NCBI GenBank assembly: GCA_020636475.1
Contig: JACJXU010000003.1
Coordinates: 186,001-250,000, forward strand
Length of the DNA: 64,000 bases
Origin: Chitinophagales bacterium
GTDB taxonomy: Bacteria > Bacteroidota > Bacteroidia > Chitinophagales > UBA2359
Direction of reading: 5' to 3'
This document shows, in pieces, positions 29,769 to 39,214 of the stretch. Each line of letters begins with the position of its first letter. Positions within the stretch are counted from its first letter, which is position 1. The position numbers and the translations under genes were made by a program. The notes beneath the pieces were generated by a model, which saw nothing but the letters and a program-made list of their open reading frames with translations, did no database searches and was not told where the DNA came from.

Positions 29769-31208
29769 CTAATATTTAAGTCTTTGAATTAATTTTGGCC
29801 CAAGATTGTTCGTATTTTGAATTTTTAAAAACATAGGCGAACTGGGAAGATTATTTGTATTGATAATTATAGGACTTGACTGATTTGATAAATTTTGGTA
29901 TTGCGAGCCATTGGTATAGATTATTTGTATTGTATAATTGGTAAAGTCTCCACATATACGAAACTTATTTGGATTTCTTTCGGGGAGTAGGTCTATACAA
30001 GTTGCAGAAACAACTATATCGGTAGGTAAACTATTTAGGCAGTCGCCAACGGCAATTTGTGCAGCTTCGGCAGCATTGTGTACAGCTCCCCAGTCATTGT
30101 CGTTATAGGCTTCTCCTGCAAAAAATAGCTTGTTGTTCACGGCTTGTTTCAACTGATAGGGAATAGTCCAGTTTTCTACGTCTGCCAAATAAGCCGATTC
30201 AATAAATGGTTCGGTACTCCAGTTTTGTACGGTGTGAGAAATATAGTGTATGCTGGCTGCACCAGCAAAGATTTGGTCTAATTCTGCCAAAATATAATCT
30301 TTAAGCGCATTTCCAGTCAATGCTTGGTACGCTGCTGCCTGCTGTCCTACGGCAAACAATCCTAAAATTTTAGAAGATGTATTTTGTCCGTAAGCTGCGT
30401 CATAATAATAAAGTTGTCCTTGTGAGGTTTCGCTATTGGGAAAACTTAAAAAAGTAGGATAAAATTTATAGCTAAACTTTAAAAATACTTTAATTCCTCC
30501 CCAAACATTGGCATTTTGAATAGCATTTTGTTTTGATGTAGGCAACGAAGTAGAAAAATTGATAACACCATTTTTTAATATTTTTAAAGGCACCGTTATA
30601 ATAACTTTCTCGGCTTCATAAGTTGCTCCGTTTTGGTCGGTAAGTATTATTATATCATTTTGGTAGTCTATAGATACTATCTGTTTGTTGTAGGTAATAT
30701 TTTGGCTAATTGGTGGCAAAATATAAGTCTGATAAAAATGTAGCCAAGAAGAATTGATAAATTTTCGGTCTTCAAATGTACCAAAATCATTGGCAATAGT
30801 GTCTATGTATAAAATGTTATTTTCGTAATAGCCGGATGTATCTTGAGGATTATATCCCAGTGTTACTGTGTTTATTGAAACATTGCTGTCGTTAACTATA
30901 TTGCTAAGAATTGAAACGGGACCATGAAGCCACTCGGCACCCAAAGGTATAGGAAAATTAGCAAAAGAGGTGTTAATTTTCATTCGACCGCCGTAGGTTG
31001 AGCTGGCTTCTAATACCTGAAAATTTGCTCCTTGTTGCCCTAACAAATATGCCGCGGTCATTCCTGCTGCGCCAGCACCTATTATAAAAATAGGTTTTGA
31101 ACAAGTGCCAACGGAAGATGTATTATTATTAGAAAAAGAAAGTATGGGCTGAAATGGAATGGATATACCCAAAATACCCATAATTTTAATGAAATCTTTT
31201 CTTTTCAT
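29769..31208 (-). CDS. Flavin-dependent amine oxidase family protein, exported
   Basis: A 479-residue flavoprotein of the monoamine oxidase/phytoene-desaturase superfamily. An N-terminal signal is present (residues 1-27, MKRKDFIKIMGILGISIPF). FAD binding is shown by IFIIGAGAAGMTAAYLLG with the following acidic residue in QVLEASSTYGGRM, and by the C-terminal FAD motif FAGEAYNDNDWGAVHNAAEAA near residue 385. The last ~75 residues (after LPTDIVVSATCIDLLPE) are a beta-rich extension that lacks a clear T9SS consensus but may be a surface or sorting module. The substrate is unknown. It faces the kinase gene tail to tail, 27 bp apart, and starts a minus-strand accessory patch. Confidence 0.85.
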   Translation of the reverse strand: MKRKDFIKIMGILGISIPFQPILSFSNNNTSSVGTCSKPIFIIGAGAAGMTAAYLLGQQGANFQVLEASSTYGGRMKINTSFANFPIPLGAEWLHGPVSILSNIVNDSNVSINTVTLGYNPQDTSGYYENNILYIDTIANDFGTFEDRKFINSSWLHFYQTYILPPISQNITYNKQIVSIDYQNDIIILTDQNGATYEAEKVIITVPLKILKNGVINFSTSLPTSKQNAIQNANVWGGIKVFLKFSYKFYPTFLSFPNSETSQGQLYYYDAAYGQNTSSKILGLFAVGQQAAAYQALTGNALKDYILAELDQIFAGAASIHYISHTVQNWSTEPFIESAYLADVENWTIPYQLKQAVNNKLFFAGEAYNDNDWGAVHNAAEAAQIAVGDCLNSLPTDIVVSATCIDLLPERNPNKFRICGDFTNYTIQIIYTNGSQYQNLSNQSSPIIINTNNLPSSPMFLKIQNTNNLGPKLIQRLKY

Positions 31209-31227
31209 AGCAATTTTTGGTTTTTAA

Positions 31228-31563
31228 TTATTCGTGATAGCCTTTTTCTACTTGTCGTTTTGAAATCCACCAATAATTTCCGCAAGGGTCGATAATTCCC
31301 GATTGTTTGTCTTCGTAAGGCATATCGGTTGGTGCAAATTCAATAGCTGCTCCATGCGCAAGGGCTCTTTTGTGAATGGCTTCAACATCATTTACGAAAA
31401 GGTATAAAGCTGTTTTCATTCTTTTGAATTGTTCTCGGGCTTGGCTAATCATAAAACATGTGTCGCCTATTTGTAAAATGCAATTGGCAATATCTCTGTT
31501 TGCCGGATTTATAGAACGATTAATTTCTTTTGCAAGATAAGCATTCTTCAAAAAATCAATCAA
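31228..31563 (-). pseudogene. VOC (glyoxalase-fold, PhnB-like) protein, N-terminally truncated
   Basis: The 111-codon frame encodes most of a PhnB-like vicinal oxygen chelate protein: DFLKNAYLAKEINRSI, ILQIGDTCFMISQAR, TALYLFVNDVEAIHKRA and the typical end IIDPCGNYWWISK. The usual first beta strand (about 15-20 residues, including the first metal ligand region) is missing. The frame is closed by a TAA immediately upstream and only TTG or CTG is available as a start. It follows the XRE gene by 38 bp, and no alternative frame restores the N-terminus convincingly. It may be a degraded gene, or it may start at TTG and make a short product. Confidence 0.6.
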
Positions 31564-31601
31564 CAGTTAGGGATTTTGAAGCTGAACTTTTCGGTTTATA
31601 A

Positions 31602-31907
31602 TTACCCGAACAATAAATTTACCCGTTTTCCAAGCCCAAACTCAAAAATTCTGTACAAAGTCGAAAGTTGAATGTCGCATTTTCCGTTTTCAAGTCTTGA
31701 AATATAACTTTTCTTTGTTCCCACTTTTTCGGCGAGTTGTTCTTGTGTCATATTTGCTTCTTTTCGGGCTTCTTTCAGCATTTCGCTTATCACGTAATAT
31801 TGCGCTTTTTCCTCAAATTTATCACGTTTTTCGGTTCCGATTTTTCCGTATTTAATGTCTAACAACTCATCAAAGTTCTTAGCATTTTTAATATTTTTTT
31901 TATCCAT
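31602..31907 (-). CDS. XRE-family helix-turn-helix regulator, HigA-like, without adjacent toxin
   Basis: A 101-residue protein from the ATG at 31907 (a TTG nine bases upstream is less likely). The XRE-type helix-turn-helix spans residues ~45-95: LKEARKEANMTQEQLAEKVG, then TKKSYISRLENGKCDIQLSTLYRIFE. This layout, with a charged N-terminal half, is that of HigA-type antitoxins and their relatives, which normally follow a RelE/HigB-like toxin gene. No toxin ORF is found in the 170 bp upstream, which instead holds an inverted-repeat-rich spacer. It may therefore be an orphan antitoxin or simply a transcriptional regulator. Confidence 0.85.
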   Translation of the reverse strand: MDKKNIKNAKNFDELLDIKYGKIGTEKRDKFEEKAQYYVISEMLKEARKEANMTQEQLAEKVGTKKSYISRLENGKCDIQLSTLYRIFEFGLGKRVNLLFG

Positions 31908-31971
31908 AGTTATCAATTTGCAAATTATAATTTAGGATTTGAATTGGAACGCAAGTTTTGACCCGCTTAAT

Positions 31972-32080
31972 GCTAAAGGCGAGTATATGCGTAGTGCGGG
32001 GTTTTAAAGCCGAAACTTTCAGTTTGGCATGGACTTTAGCAATTATGAGTGGCGAACGTAGTTGAATACGCAGTAATTGC
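31972..32080. repeat. Structured spacer with three inverted repeats
   Basis: Between the XRE gene and the membrane protein gene lie three inverted repeats. GCTAAAG (31972-31978) faces CTTTAGC (32034-32040). Enclosed by them is an imperfect palindrome around GCCGAAACTTTCAGTTTGGC. Next to them GCAATTA (32039-32045) faces TAATTGC (32074-32080). The compact fold resembles recombination sites of gene cassettes or a structured RNA, but no family could be assigned. Confidence 0.45.
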
Positions 32081-32082
32081 AT

Positions 32083-32556
32083 TTATACCTTGTTGTACTT
32101 GGTTTTATCTTTTATTTTCCAGATTGCGGATCCTACAAAAATAATTCCTGATAAGATCGCTGCCATTCCATTTTTTCTCCGTAAAGAATTTCGTTTTTCA
32201 AAATCAAAATAACTAACTCCTCTGGATGTAATTCCGATGATTTCTTGATTTTTATCTGGATATGACCTGTTTAGTTGTAAAACTATTGAGTCACCTAGAC
32301 TAACATTCTTTTGAAAATTTATAAAATCGAATGATCTACTTGTTATATCAGGAATTCTGAAGTTTCGCCTATCATTTGTTAACCCAACATTATACCTCAC
32401 TCCATATCGTAACTTTTCTTTGTCAAGATATTTAAGGCTTCCAGATATAGCAGTTATTTCTGAGTAATACTCCTTTGAATTATACCGTTTGAGTCCCATT
32501 TTTAAGAGACCTATTCCAGCCAACAACAGAGCTAAGGAGAAGAGGTATTTTTCCAT
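32083..32556 (-). CDS. Small membrane protein, DUF3592-like
   Basis: A 157-residue protein with a helix at each end: residues 3-19 (YLFSLALLLAGIGLLKMG) and ~130-148 (GMAAILSGIIFVGSAIWKI). The central ~100 residues are a beta-rich extracytoplasmic or cytoplasmic domain (YYSEITAISGSLKYL, GDSIVLQLNRSYPDKNQEI). This two-helix plus beta arrangement is that of DUF3592-like proteins, whose function is unknown; assignment is tentative because conserved residues are few. A MITE copy starts 35 bp upstream of its start codon and might supply or disturb its promoter. Confidence 0.6.
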   Translation of the reverse strand: MEKYLFSLALLLAGIGLLKMGLKRYNSKEYYSEITAISGSLKYLDKEKLRYGVRYNVGLTNDRRNFRIPDITSRSFDFINFQKNVSLGDSIVLQLNRSYPDKNQEIIGITSRGVSYFDFEKRNSLRRKNGMAAILSGIIFVGSAIWKIKDKTKYNKV

Positions 32557-32590
32557 GTAACTAAGTGTAATTATTTATATATAATAAAAA

Positions 32591-32942
32591 TACTAAAACG
32601 GTATGAAAGTTGCGAATCGGTTTAGTATGATTAAGTGTAGGTATCTGCCTTGCAACTTTGGGTGGAAAACGACACTTTGGGTTTCTTCATTTTCTTTGCT
32701 TGTCCAAAGAAAACGAAGCAAAAGAAAGGACGCTTTTTTCAAGGTATTTTTGCCCTGTTGGGGCAAAACCGCAGTTTTGGGGCTAAATTTTTTCCAAGGC
32801 TTCAAAAATTTCTAACGCCCCAAAACTTGCTATACGGCGAAAAAAGATTTTACCCCTTTTACTTATACCAAAACTGGACGAAAACTGTGTAAGTGAATCT
32901 GGGATTACCTTTTTAATACGCAATCATTATTTGGCTTTCGCA
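32591..32942 (+). mobile_element. MITE-like element copy C (long subtype, decayed right end)
   Basis: The left end TACTAAAACGGTATGAAAG matches the family's terminal repeat. The core hairpins are intact, with hairpin 2 keeping its stem but a different loop (TGTTG). The long internal stem carries a one-base bulge. The extra ~60 bases before the right end align with copies A and B. The right repeat starts AATACGCAATCATTATTTGG and then diverges, and no 3-bp duplication can be seen, so this is an older copy. It lies between infB and the DUF3592-like gene. Confidence 0.75.
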
Positions 32943-32960
32943 CAAAAATCAGCTAAAGGA

Positions 32961-35900
32961 TTACAGTTTACGTTTAATTTTGGTTTCTTCGTAGCCTTCA
33001 ATAATATCGCCTTCGCGGATGTCGTTGTAGTTTTTGAGTGAAATACCACATTCCATACCGGAACCTACTTCTTTTACGTCGTCTTTGAAGCGTTTTAGCG
33101 AGTCTATTTCGCCGGTATAAACAATAATACCATCGCGTACTAAGCGCGCTTTGTTGGCTTTGTGTACTTTACCTTCGGTAACAAAACAACCGGCAATCGT
33201 ACCTACTTTGCTTATTTTAAACACTTCGCGCACTTCTACATAGCAGTTTGCTTTTTCTTCGATAGTTGGCTCCAACATTCCTTCCATCGCCGATTTTATT
33301 TCTTCGATGGCATCGTAAATGATAGAGTAGAGGCGAATGTCGATGTTCTCTTGTTCTGCCATTTTGCGTGCTTGTGCAGAAGGGCGTACCTGGAAACCTA
33401 CAATAATGGCATCGGAAGCAGTTGCAAGCAATACATCGGACTCGGAAATTTGTCCTACCGATTTGTGGATAATATTCACCTGAATTTCGTCGGTAGATAA
33501 TTTGAGGAGAGAATCGGAGAGTGCTTCGATAGAACCGTCCACATCACCTTTTATGATAATGTTTAGTTCTTTGAAGTTGCCCAATGCCAAGCGTCTTCCT
33601 ATTTCGTCTAAAGTGATATGTTTTTTGGTGCGAAGACCTTGCTCCCGCAAAATTTGGTCGCGGCGGTTGGCAATATCTTTCATTTCCGATTCTGTTTCGT
33701 AAATGCGGAATTTTTCGCCGGCTTGCGGTGCGCCATTTAGTCCTAATACTTGTACGGGTGTAGAAGGTCCGGCACTTTCAATACGATTTCCGCGCTCGTC
33801 GTACATAGCTTTTACTCTTCCGTAGTGAGTACCTACCAGCATATTGTCGCCAATTTTTAGCGTGCCTGTTTGTACCAGAAGTGTGGCTACATAGCCGCGT
33901 CCTTTGTCGAGGGTAGCTTCTATTACGGAGCCTACTGCCAAGCGTTTTGGGTCGGCTTTTAGTTCTAAAAGTTCGGATTCGAGCAGTATTTTTTCGAGTA
34001 GTAAATCTACATTAACTCCTTTTTTAGCCGAAATTTCTTGCGATTGGTATTTACCGCCCCAATCTTCTACCAATAAGTTCATATTGGCTAGTTGTTCGCG
34101 AATACGTTCGGTATTTGCACCGTCTTTGTCTATTTTGTTTAAAGCAAAAATCATGGGAACGCCTGCTGCTTGAGCGTGGCTGATAGCTTCGCGAGTTTGG
34201 GGCATCACGGCATCGTCTGCGGCAATTACGATTACGGCAATGTCGGTTATTTTAGCACCTCTGGCACGCATAGCGGTAAATGCTTCGTGACCGGGCGTAT
34301 CTAAGAAAGTGATTTTTTTGCCCGAATCGGTTGTTACTTCGTAGGCACCAATGTGTTGGGTAATTCCGCCTACCTCTCCGGCAATTACATTGGCATTGCG
34401 AATGTAGTCGAGTAAGGAAGTTTTTCCGTGATCTACGTGACCCATAATGGTAACAATAGGCGGGCGTTCTACCAAGTTTTCAGGATCGTCTTCTATTTCT
34501 TCTTCTTCGTCACTTTCTTCGGTAACATTGATAAACGATACACTAAAACCATATTCATCGGCAAGCACTTCTATCAGTTCGGCATCTAAGCGTTGGTTGA
34601 TAGAGACAAAAGAGCCGAGATTCATGCAAGTAGCAATGAGTTGAGAAACGGGAACATCCATCAGGGTAGAAAGCTCACTTACGGAAATAAACTCGGTAAC
34701 TTGTAAGTGTTTTTCGTCGGTATGTTCTTCCATTTCTTCGGCGCGCAGAGCCATAGATTCGCGTTTGTTTTTGCGGAGTTTGGCGCGCATTTTTTTGCTG
34801 GTACCCGCTTCAGTCATACGCTGCATGGTAGCGCGGATAGAGTCTTGTACTTCACGATCTGATACTTCGGCTTGGTTTTTATTTTTGCGTTTGCGCTTAT
34901 TGTTGTTATTATTATTGTTATTGTTGTTGTTGTTGCGACCGCCTTTGTCGTTGTTTCTGTCGTTGCTTCTGACTTTATCTCTATCGTTGCCGGCTGATTC
35001 GCGATTGTTAAAGTTGTTTTCTTTGGTTTTTGGTTTTTTAACGCCGCTTTTGTCTTCACCTTCAGGAGTTTTGCTTATATCCACCGATTTTTTTACGCGT
35101 TTGCGCTTGCGTTTCGATTTTTTGTCGGCATCGTCTTTGCTTTTGCTATTACGGTCGAAAGTATCTAATTCTATTTTTCCAATAACTTTTGGACCGCTTA
35201 GGGTTCTGTGTTGCGTTTCAATAAAGTTGGCATCTTTTGTTTCTTCGGCAGTTTCGTTTTTAGGTGCAGCAACTTTTGGTGTTTCGGTTTTGGGTGTAGT
35301 TACTTCTACTTTGGGTGCTTTGGGTTGAGGTGGAGCGGGTGTTGTTTTATCAAAAGACGGTTTTGGTGTATTTTTATCGTTATTATTGTTTTTTGCTTTG
35401 TCTTTTTGCTTTTCTTTTTTGCCTTTATCCGGTTTTTTGTCAAACTGGCTCAAGTCTATTTTTCCAACAACTTTTATAGGCGAATCGCTTGTAGTAGTTT
35501 CTTCTTTTGTGACTGTTTTTTCTTCCGCAGGAGTTAGTACGGGTTTTGTTTCTTCCGTAGGTTCTACTTTTTCGGTTTTGGCGGGAGTATCTTCTGTTTT
35601 ATTTACAGCGGTTTCTTCTACTTTGGGTGGACTAACTACTTCTGCTGTCGGAGTTGTTTCTACCTTTATTTCGGGCGTTTCTTCTTTAGGTGATTCGCTT
35701 ATGATTGGTTTTGTTTTTTCTTCTGAAATTGCCTGTGGAGATTCGCTTAAGACAGGTGTTTCAATTTTTTCTTCTAGAACAACAACAGCAGGTTTTTCCT
35801 CAACCGGAGGCGCAGGCGGAACGATTTTGGCTTTTTTTTCTTCTTCGGTGGTAACGGTGGTTACATATCCTTCTTCGTCTAATTCCAAACGGTCTCTTTT

Positions 35901-36116
35901 TTTAAATCCAATATTAATTTGGTCGGCGCGTTCTTTCATTTTTACAGACGATTGGAACTCTTTTTGTAAGAGTTCGTATAAGTCCATAGAAATTTTGGTC
36001 ATTGGCGAAGAGTCAATTTCGTGTCCTTTCTTTTTAAGAAATTCTACGATAGTGTGTGTGCCAACGTTAATGTCTTTTGCTACTTTAGCTAATCTTATTC
36101 CAGATTTTTCTGTCAT
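32961..36116 (-). CDS. infB: Translation initiation factor IF-2
   Basis: IF-2 is the GTPase that places initiator tRNA on the 30S subunit and promotes 50S joining. The 1051-residue protein has an N-terminal IF2_N domain (residues 1-60, [19 protein letters not shown]), a ~370-residue low-complexity linker rich in Pro, Glu, Lys and Thr that includes a run of 12 Asn, a second IF2_N-like domain near 455-510, and the G domain with [16 protein letters not shown] (G1), DTPGHEAF (G3) and NKID (G4). Domains II-IV with the fMet-tRNA-binding C-terminus follow. It is the third gene of rimP-nusA-infB, 117 bp after nusA. Confidence 0.97.
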   Translation of the reverse strand: MTEKSGIRLAKVAKDINVGTHTIVEFLKKKGHEIDSSPMTKISMDLYELLQKEFQSSVKMKERADQINIGFKKRDRLELDEEGYVTTVTTEEEKKAKIVPPAPPVEEKPAVVVLEEKIETPVLSESPQAISEEKTKPIISESPKEETPEIKVETTPTAEVVSPPKVEETAVNKTEDTPAKTEKVEPTEETKPVLTPAEEKTVTKEETTTSDSPIKVVGKIDLSQFDKKPDKGKKEKQKDKAKNNNNDKNTPKPSFDKTTPAPPQPKAPKVEVTTPKTETPKVAAPKNETAEETKDANFIETQHRTLSGPKVIGKIELDTFDRNSKSKDDADKKSKRKRKRVKKSVDISKTPEGEDKSGVKKPKTKENNFNNRESAGNDRDKVRSNDRNNDKGGRNNNNNNNNNNNNKRKRKNKNQAEVSDREVQDSIRATMQRMTEAGTSKKMRAKLRKNKRESMALRAEEMEEHTDEKHLQVTEFISVSELSTLMDVPVSQLIATCMNLGSFVSINQRLDAELIEVLADEYGFSVSFINVTEESDEEEEIEDDPENLVERPPIVTIMGHVDHGKTSLLDYIRNANVIAGEVGGITQHIGAYEVTTDSGKKITFLDTPGHEAFTAMRARGAKITDIAVIVIAADDAVMPQTREAISHAQAAGVPMIFALNKIDKDGANTERIREQLANMNLLVEDWGGKYQSQEISAKKGVNVDLLLEKILLESELLELKADPKRLAVGSVIEATLDKGRGYVATLLVQTGTLKIGDNMLVGTHYGRVKAMYDERGNRIESAGPSTPVQVLGLNGAPQAGEKFRIYETESEMKDIANRRDQILREQGLRTKKHITLDEIGRRLALGNFKELNIIIKGDVDGSIEALSDSLLKLSTDEIQVNIIHKSVGQISESDVLLATASDAIIVGFQVRPSAQARKMAEQENIDIRLYSIIYDAIEEIKSAMEGMLEPTIEEKANCYVEVREVFKISKVGTIAGCFVTEGKVHKANKARLVRDGIIVYTGEIDSLKRFKDDVKEVGSGMECGISLKNYNDIREGDIIEGYEETKIKRKL

Positions 36117-36233
36117 TTAAGCGAAATTTAATTTCAAAACACGGCGACAAAAATTGGGTCGGTCGTGTTGGTTGTTATATGCAAACTAAGATAAAAGTGC
36201 CATAATTTCAATTATTATAGTTAAACCTTAAAA

Positions 36234-37490
36234 TTAAGCATTATCTTCAAATTCTTCGTGTAAAATTCTCAAAACATCTTGAACGGTCTCGTCTTCGAGG
36301 TCGGCACGGCGCGCCAGTTCGGGCGCGGAATGTTCCAATACGGCTTTGGCAGTATCCAAGCCTATGTTTTTGAGTGCGTCAATTACCCATTGGTCTATTT
36401 CATCGGCAAATTCGTCAAGGTAAATGTCGTATTCTTCTTCTTCCTCTACATCGCGGAATACTTCAATTTCGTAGCCTGTGAGTTTGGTTGCCAAGCGAAT
36501 GTTTGCGCCACCTCTTCCGATAGCCATCGATACTTGGTCGGGTTCTAAATATACTTCCACCGATTTGTTTTCTTCGTTGATGTCCATACTGTTTATTTTG
36601 GCGGGAGCCAAGCAGCGTTGGATAAAAAGGCTGGTGTTGTTGGTGAAATTGATGATGTCGATGTTTTCGTTGCGGAGTTCGCGCACAATGCCGTGAATAC
36701 GCGAGCCTTTCATTCCTACACAAGCACCTACGGGGTCAATGCGTTCGTCGAAAGATTCTACGGCTACTTTGGAGCGTTCACCCGGAATGCGGGCAACGCG
36801 GCGAATGGCAATAATGCCATCAAATATTTCCGGCACTTCTTGCTCGAGTAGTTTGGACAAAAAGTTGTTGTCGGTGCGCGAAAGGTAAATTACCGGATTG
36901 TTGCTGGTGGTATCCACTCTGTGTACCAATGCTTTAATGGTATCGCCTTTTTTGTATTTTTCGTTTCGGATTAAATGCTCGCGGGGCAAAATGAGTTCGT
37001 TGTAGTCGTCGTCCAAAACCAAAATTTCTTTTTTCCATACCTGATATACTTCTCCGGTAATAATTTCGCCGACTCTTTCTTTGTATTTTTTGTACAATTC
37101 GTCTTTTTCTATTTCGGAGATTTTGCTTACCAATGTTTGGCGGGCAGCTTGTGCAGCTCTTCTGCCAAAACTTTCCATCGGAATTTCTTCGTACACATCT
37201 TCGCCTATTTCAAAGTCGGGGTCTATTTTTATGGCTTCCGACAAAGGAATTTGCAAATTGTCATCTTCCAGCATATCGTCTTCTACTACCTCGCGGTGGC
37301 GCAAAATTTCAATGTCGCCTTTTTCGGTATTAACAATAATATCGAAGTTGTCGGCATTGCCGTATTTTTTTTTCAATAAGGTTCTAAACACTTCTTCCAG
37401 CACTTTTTGTATGGCAGGGCGGTTAATGTTTTTTTCTTCTTTGAGAGAACCTATCGATTCGATGAGATCTTTGGTATTAAAACTTTCCAT
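36234..37490 (-). CDS. nusA: Transcription termination/antitermination factor NusA
   Basis: NusA binds RNA polymerase and nascent RNA and affects pausing, termination and antitermination. The 418-residue protein shows the N-terminal polymerase-binding domain (1-130), an S1 domain (~135-200, TGEVYQVWKKEILVLDD), and two KH domains (IRRVARIPGERSKVAVESFD, then GACVGMKGSRIHGIVREL, and VSMAIGRGGANIRLATKLTG). The C-terminus is a short acidic helical tail instead of the two acidic repeats of the E. coli protein, which is usual outside gammaproteobacteria. It lies 8 bp after rimP and upstream of infB in the conserved operon. Confidence 0.97.
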   Translation of the reverse strand: MESFNTKDLIESIGSLKEEKNINRPAIQKVLEEVFRTLLKKKYGNADNFDIIVNTEKGDIEILRHREVVEDDMLEDDNLQIPLSEAIKIDPDFEIGEDVYEEIPMESFGRRAAQAARQTLVSKISEIEKDELYKKYKERVGEIITGEVYQVWKKEILVLDDDYNELILPREHLIRNEKYKKGDTIKALVHRVDTTSNNPVIYLSRTDNNFLSKLLEQEVPEIFDGIIAIRRVARIPGERSKVAVESFDERIDPVGACVGMKGSRIHGIVRELRNENIDIINFTNNTSLFIQRCLAPAKINSMDINEENKSVEVYLEPDQVSMAIGRGGANIRLATKLTGYEIEVFRDVEEEEEYDIYLDEFADEIDQWVIDALKNIGLDTAKAVLEHSAPELARRADLEDETVQDVLRILHEEFEDNA

Positions 37491-37498
37491 AAGAATTC

Positions 37499-37969
37499 TT
37501 ATTTGAAGGTTACTTTTTTGTGAACACTTTTTATATCGTCAAAACTAAAAGCAATAGTTTCGGTTGTTTGGTTGTCTTTGTTTTTTTTGTTTGTTAAAAT
37601 TAGTTCGATAGAAAAACCTTCGGGGCTTACTGCTTGTAGTGTACCCTCGTAGTTTTTGCCATCGTTGGTTTGCACTTTCACTACACGACCCATATTTTTT
37701 TCGTATTGTTGGTACACGCGAAAAGGATTTTCCATGCCGGGCGAGGATATTTCCAACAAATATTTTTCGGGAACCAATCCACGACTTTCGAGTTCGTTCT
37801 CTAAGTAGCGACTTACTTCCACACAAGTATCAATGCCTACGCCCTGCATACAATCTATAAACACCAAAATTTTGCTTTGTGGTTCATAATAGTCTATTCC
37901 TACTACAAAACAATCTGTATTGGCAAACTTGGCATCTAAAAAATCTTGTATTTGTGCAGTGAGTTGCAT
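37499..37969 (-). CDS. rimP: Ribosome maturation factor RimP
   Basis: RimP assists assembly of the 30S subunit. The ATG at 37969 (MQLTAQIQDFL) gives a 156-residue protein of normal length; an extension of 30 codons to 38059 would overlap the promoter and the leader hairpin and has no family counterpart. Family features are CFVVGIDYYEPQSKILVFID, the CVEVSRYLE helix, and YLLEISSPGMENPFR near residue 88, followed by the SH3-like C-terminal half. It is the first gene of the rimP-nusA-infB operon. Its leader contains a terminator-like hairpin that ends only 17 bp before the start codon. Confidence 0.95.
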   Translation of the reverse strand: MQLTAQIQDFLDAKFANTDCFVVGIDYYEPQSKILVFIDCMQGVGIDTCVEVSRYLENELESRGLVPEKYLLEISSPGMENPFRVYQQYEKNMGRVVKVQTNDGKNYEGTLQAVSPEGFSIELILTNKKNKDNQTTETIAFSFDDIKSVHKKVTFK

Positions 37970-38002
37970 AAAATTTAAATAAAAAAGAGGGCTTTTGCCC
38001 TC
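37970..38002 (-). promoter_or_regulatory. Terminator-like hairpin in the rimP-nusA-infB leader
   Basis: On the minus strand perfect 6-bp arms GAGGGC and GCCCTC around an AAAA loop (37987-38002) are followed directly by TTTTTTATTT and then the rimP ATG, 17 bp after the stem. It could end transcription of the upstream deoC-lhgO-lipoprotein operon, act as an attenuator for rimP-nusA-infB, or both. Confidence 0.7.
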
Positions 38003-38021
38003 CTTTCGTAAAAAATTACCG

Positions 38022-38029
38022 CAAATATA
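38022..38029 (-). promoter_or_regulatory. Bacteroidota -7 box (TATATTTG) for rimP-nusA-infB
   Basis: The minus strand reads TATATTTG, a full match to TAnnTTTG. Transcription should start near 38015, so the leader would be about 46 nt and would contain the hairpin at 37987-38002. Confidence 0.65.
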
Positions 38030-38119
38030 CATACTTTTTATATTTCTTGTTAAGCACAAAAAATATTTTTCGGGCTTTTGCCTTCTTTTAACGGCAATTT
38101 TAGCCTGTTTTACGTCCTT

Positions 38120-39193
38120 TTATTGGTTTTTATGTTCTTTTAAAGGATTTCTGGTTAATATTTTGGGTTTTGTTTTAGGTGGAGGCGGACTGTTTAGTTC
38201 GGTGGCTTCTTGCACTTTTTTAATGCTTTTTACTTCATCTAATGGTTTCAGGCTGGCGGTAAATGTTTTAAAAGCGGTTGTTTTTATTTCGTTGTTCAGA
38301 TTGAGCATGGGTACTTTTACTTTTTGGGTTTTGCCGTTTTTTTGTACACTTATATCGGTGGTTTCTTTGGTATTTCCCAAAACATCTGCAAGACTTTTCG
38401 CAGCTCGGTTGGCAATGGCGTACTGTCCTTCAAAGTTTTTTCCTTTGTTGGTGTAATAGTCCCAATAAACTACAAAATCCTCGTTAGGGTTTTTCTCGCA
38501 ATAATCTACCGTAAGACTTATCATATTGGCTATGTGTGCTTCCCTTTGGGAAAGATTGGGAGCCAATTCTTCGTCTGCATCTACAACATCGCTTTTGAAA
38601 GTAGCGATGGTATATGCAGCATTGGGCAATACATCGGCAAAACTTACGCTTAGGTTGGGCATTTGAAGGTATTGTACCACCGAACCCGCAAGATTGCTGG
38701 TATCTTTAAATCCTTCGGCACTGCCAATATTTAAGGAGTCGCTCCAAGCCGTCCAGCTCGCCAAACGCCAGTTGCCATTTTGTTTTCTAAACCAATATGT
38801 AAAATTTTGTTTGCCCAAACCTTCAATATCTTCGGCTACACTCAGTTGCATATCGCCGGGCAGAGGCGCAAATTTTAAGTTGAAATTTTGCGCATCACTT
38901 TTGCGTAAAGACTTTTTTAAACGTACTGTATAATTGGTAATGGGAATTTTTCCCGGCAATTCATAATTGTACGAAGGGTCTAAAAGCACGGTTTTTACTT
39001 TGTTGGCATCGCCTGCTTTTAGCGCAGCAATATATTTGTCCAAAGCCATTTCGGGCGTGGAGTCGTTTACAACCATTAGCCGCTGCTCTTTTTCAGGCAT
39101 ATTTTCGGTGGCAGTATCATTTTTTGGTTTGCAGGCGGTAAAATAAAAACTCGCCGTTAGCAATATCAACACGAAGAGGTTCGTAGTTTTCAT
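38120..39193 (-). CDS. Uncharacterised lipoprotein
   Basis: A 357-residue lipoprotein: the signal peptide MKTTNLFVLILLTASFYFTAC ends in a lipobox Cys at residue 21. The segment ALDKYIAALKAGDANKVKTVLL is typical of DUF4878/SnoaL-like periplasmic domains that precede a cystatin-like fold. The next ~100 residues include NWRLASWTAWSDSLN. The C-terminal part carries WDYYTNKGKNFEGQYAIANRAAKSLADVLG and ends in a Pro-Lys-rich tail. Function is unknown. It lies 21 bp after lhgO on the same strand and is likely the last gene of deoC-lhgO-lipoprotein, although no functional link is known. Confidence 0.75.
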   Translation of the reverse strand: MKTTNLFVLILLTASFYFTACKPKNDTATENMPEKEQRLMVVNDSTPEMALDKYIAALKAGDANKVKTVLLDPSYNYELPGKIPITNYTVRLKKSLRKSDAQNFNLKFAPLPGDMQLSVAEDIEGLGKQNFTYWFRKQNGNWRLASWTAWSDSLNIGSAEGFKDTSNLAGSVVQYLQMPNLSVSFADVLPNAAYTIATFKSDVVDADEELAPNLSQREAHIANMISLTVDYCEKNPNEDFVVYWDYYTNKGKNFEGQYAIANRAAKSLADVLGNTKETTDISVQKNGKTQKVKVPMLNLNNEIKTTAFKTFTASLKPLDEVKSIKKVQEATELNSPPPPKTKPKILTRNPLKEHKNQ

Positions 39194-39214
39194 AATATTC
39201 GTTCAGATGAAAAA

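Noticed and set aside
31900..32082. 60-codon frame upstream of the XRE gene as a possible toxin
   Set aside because: Its translation has no RelE/HigB features, and it lies across the inverted repeats.
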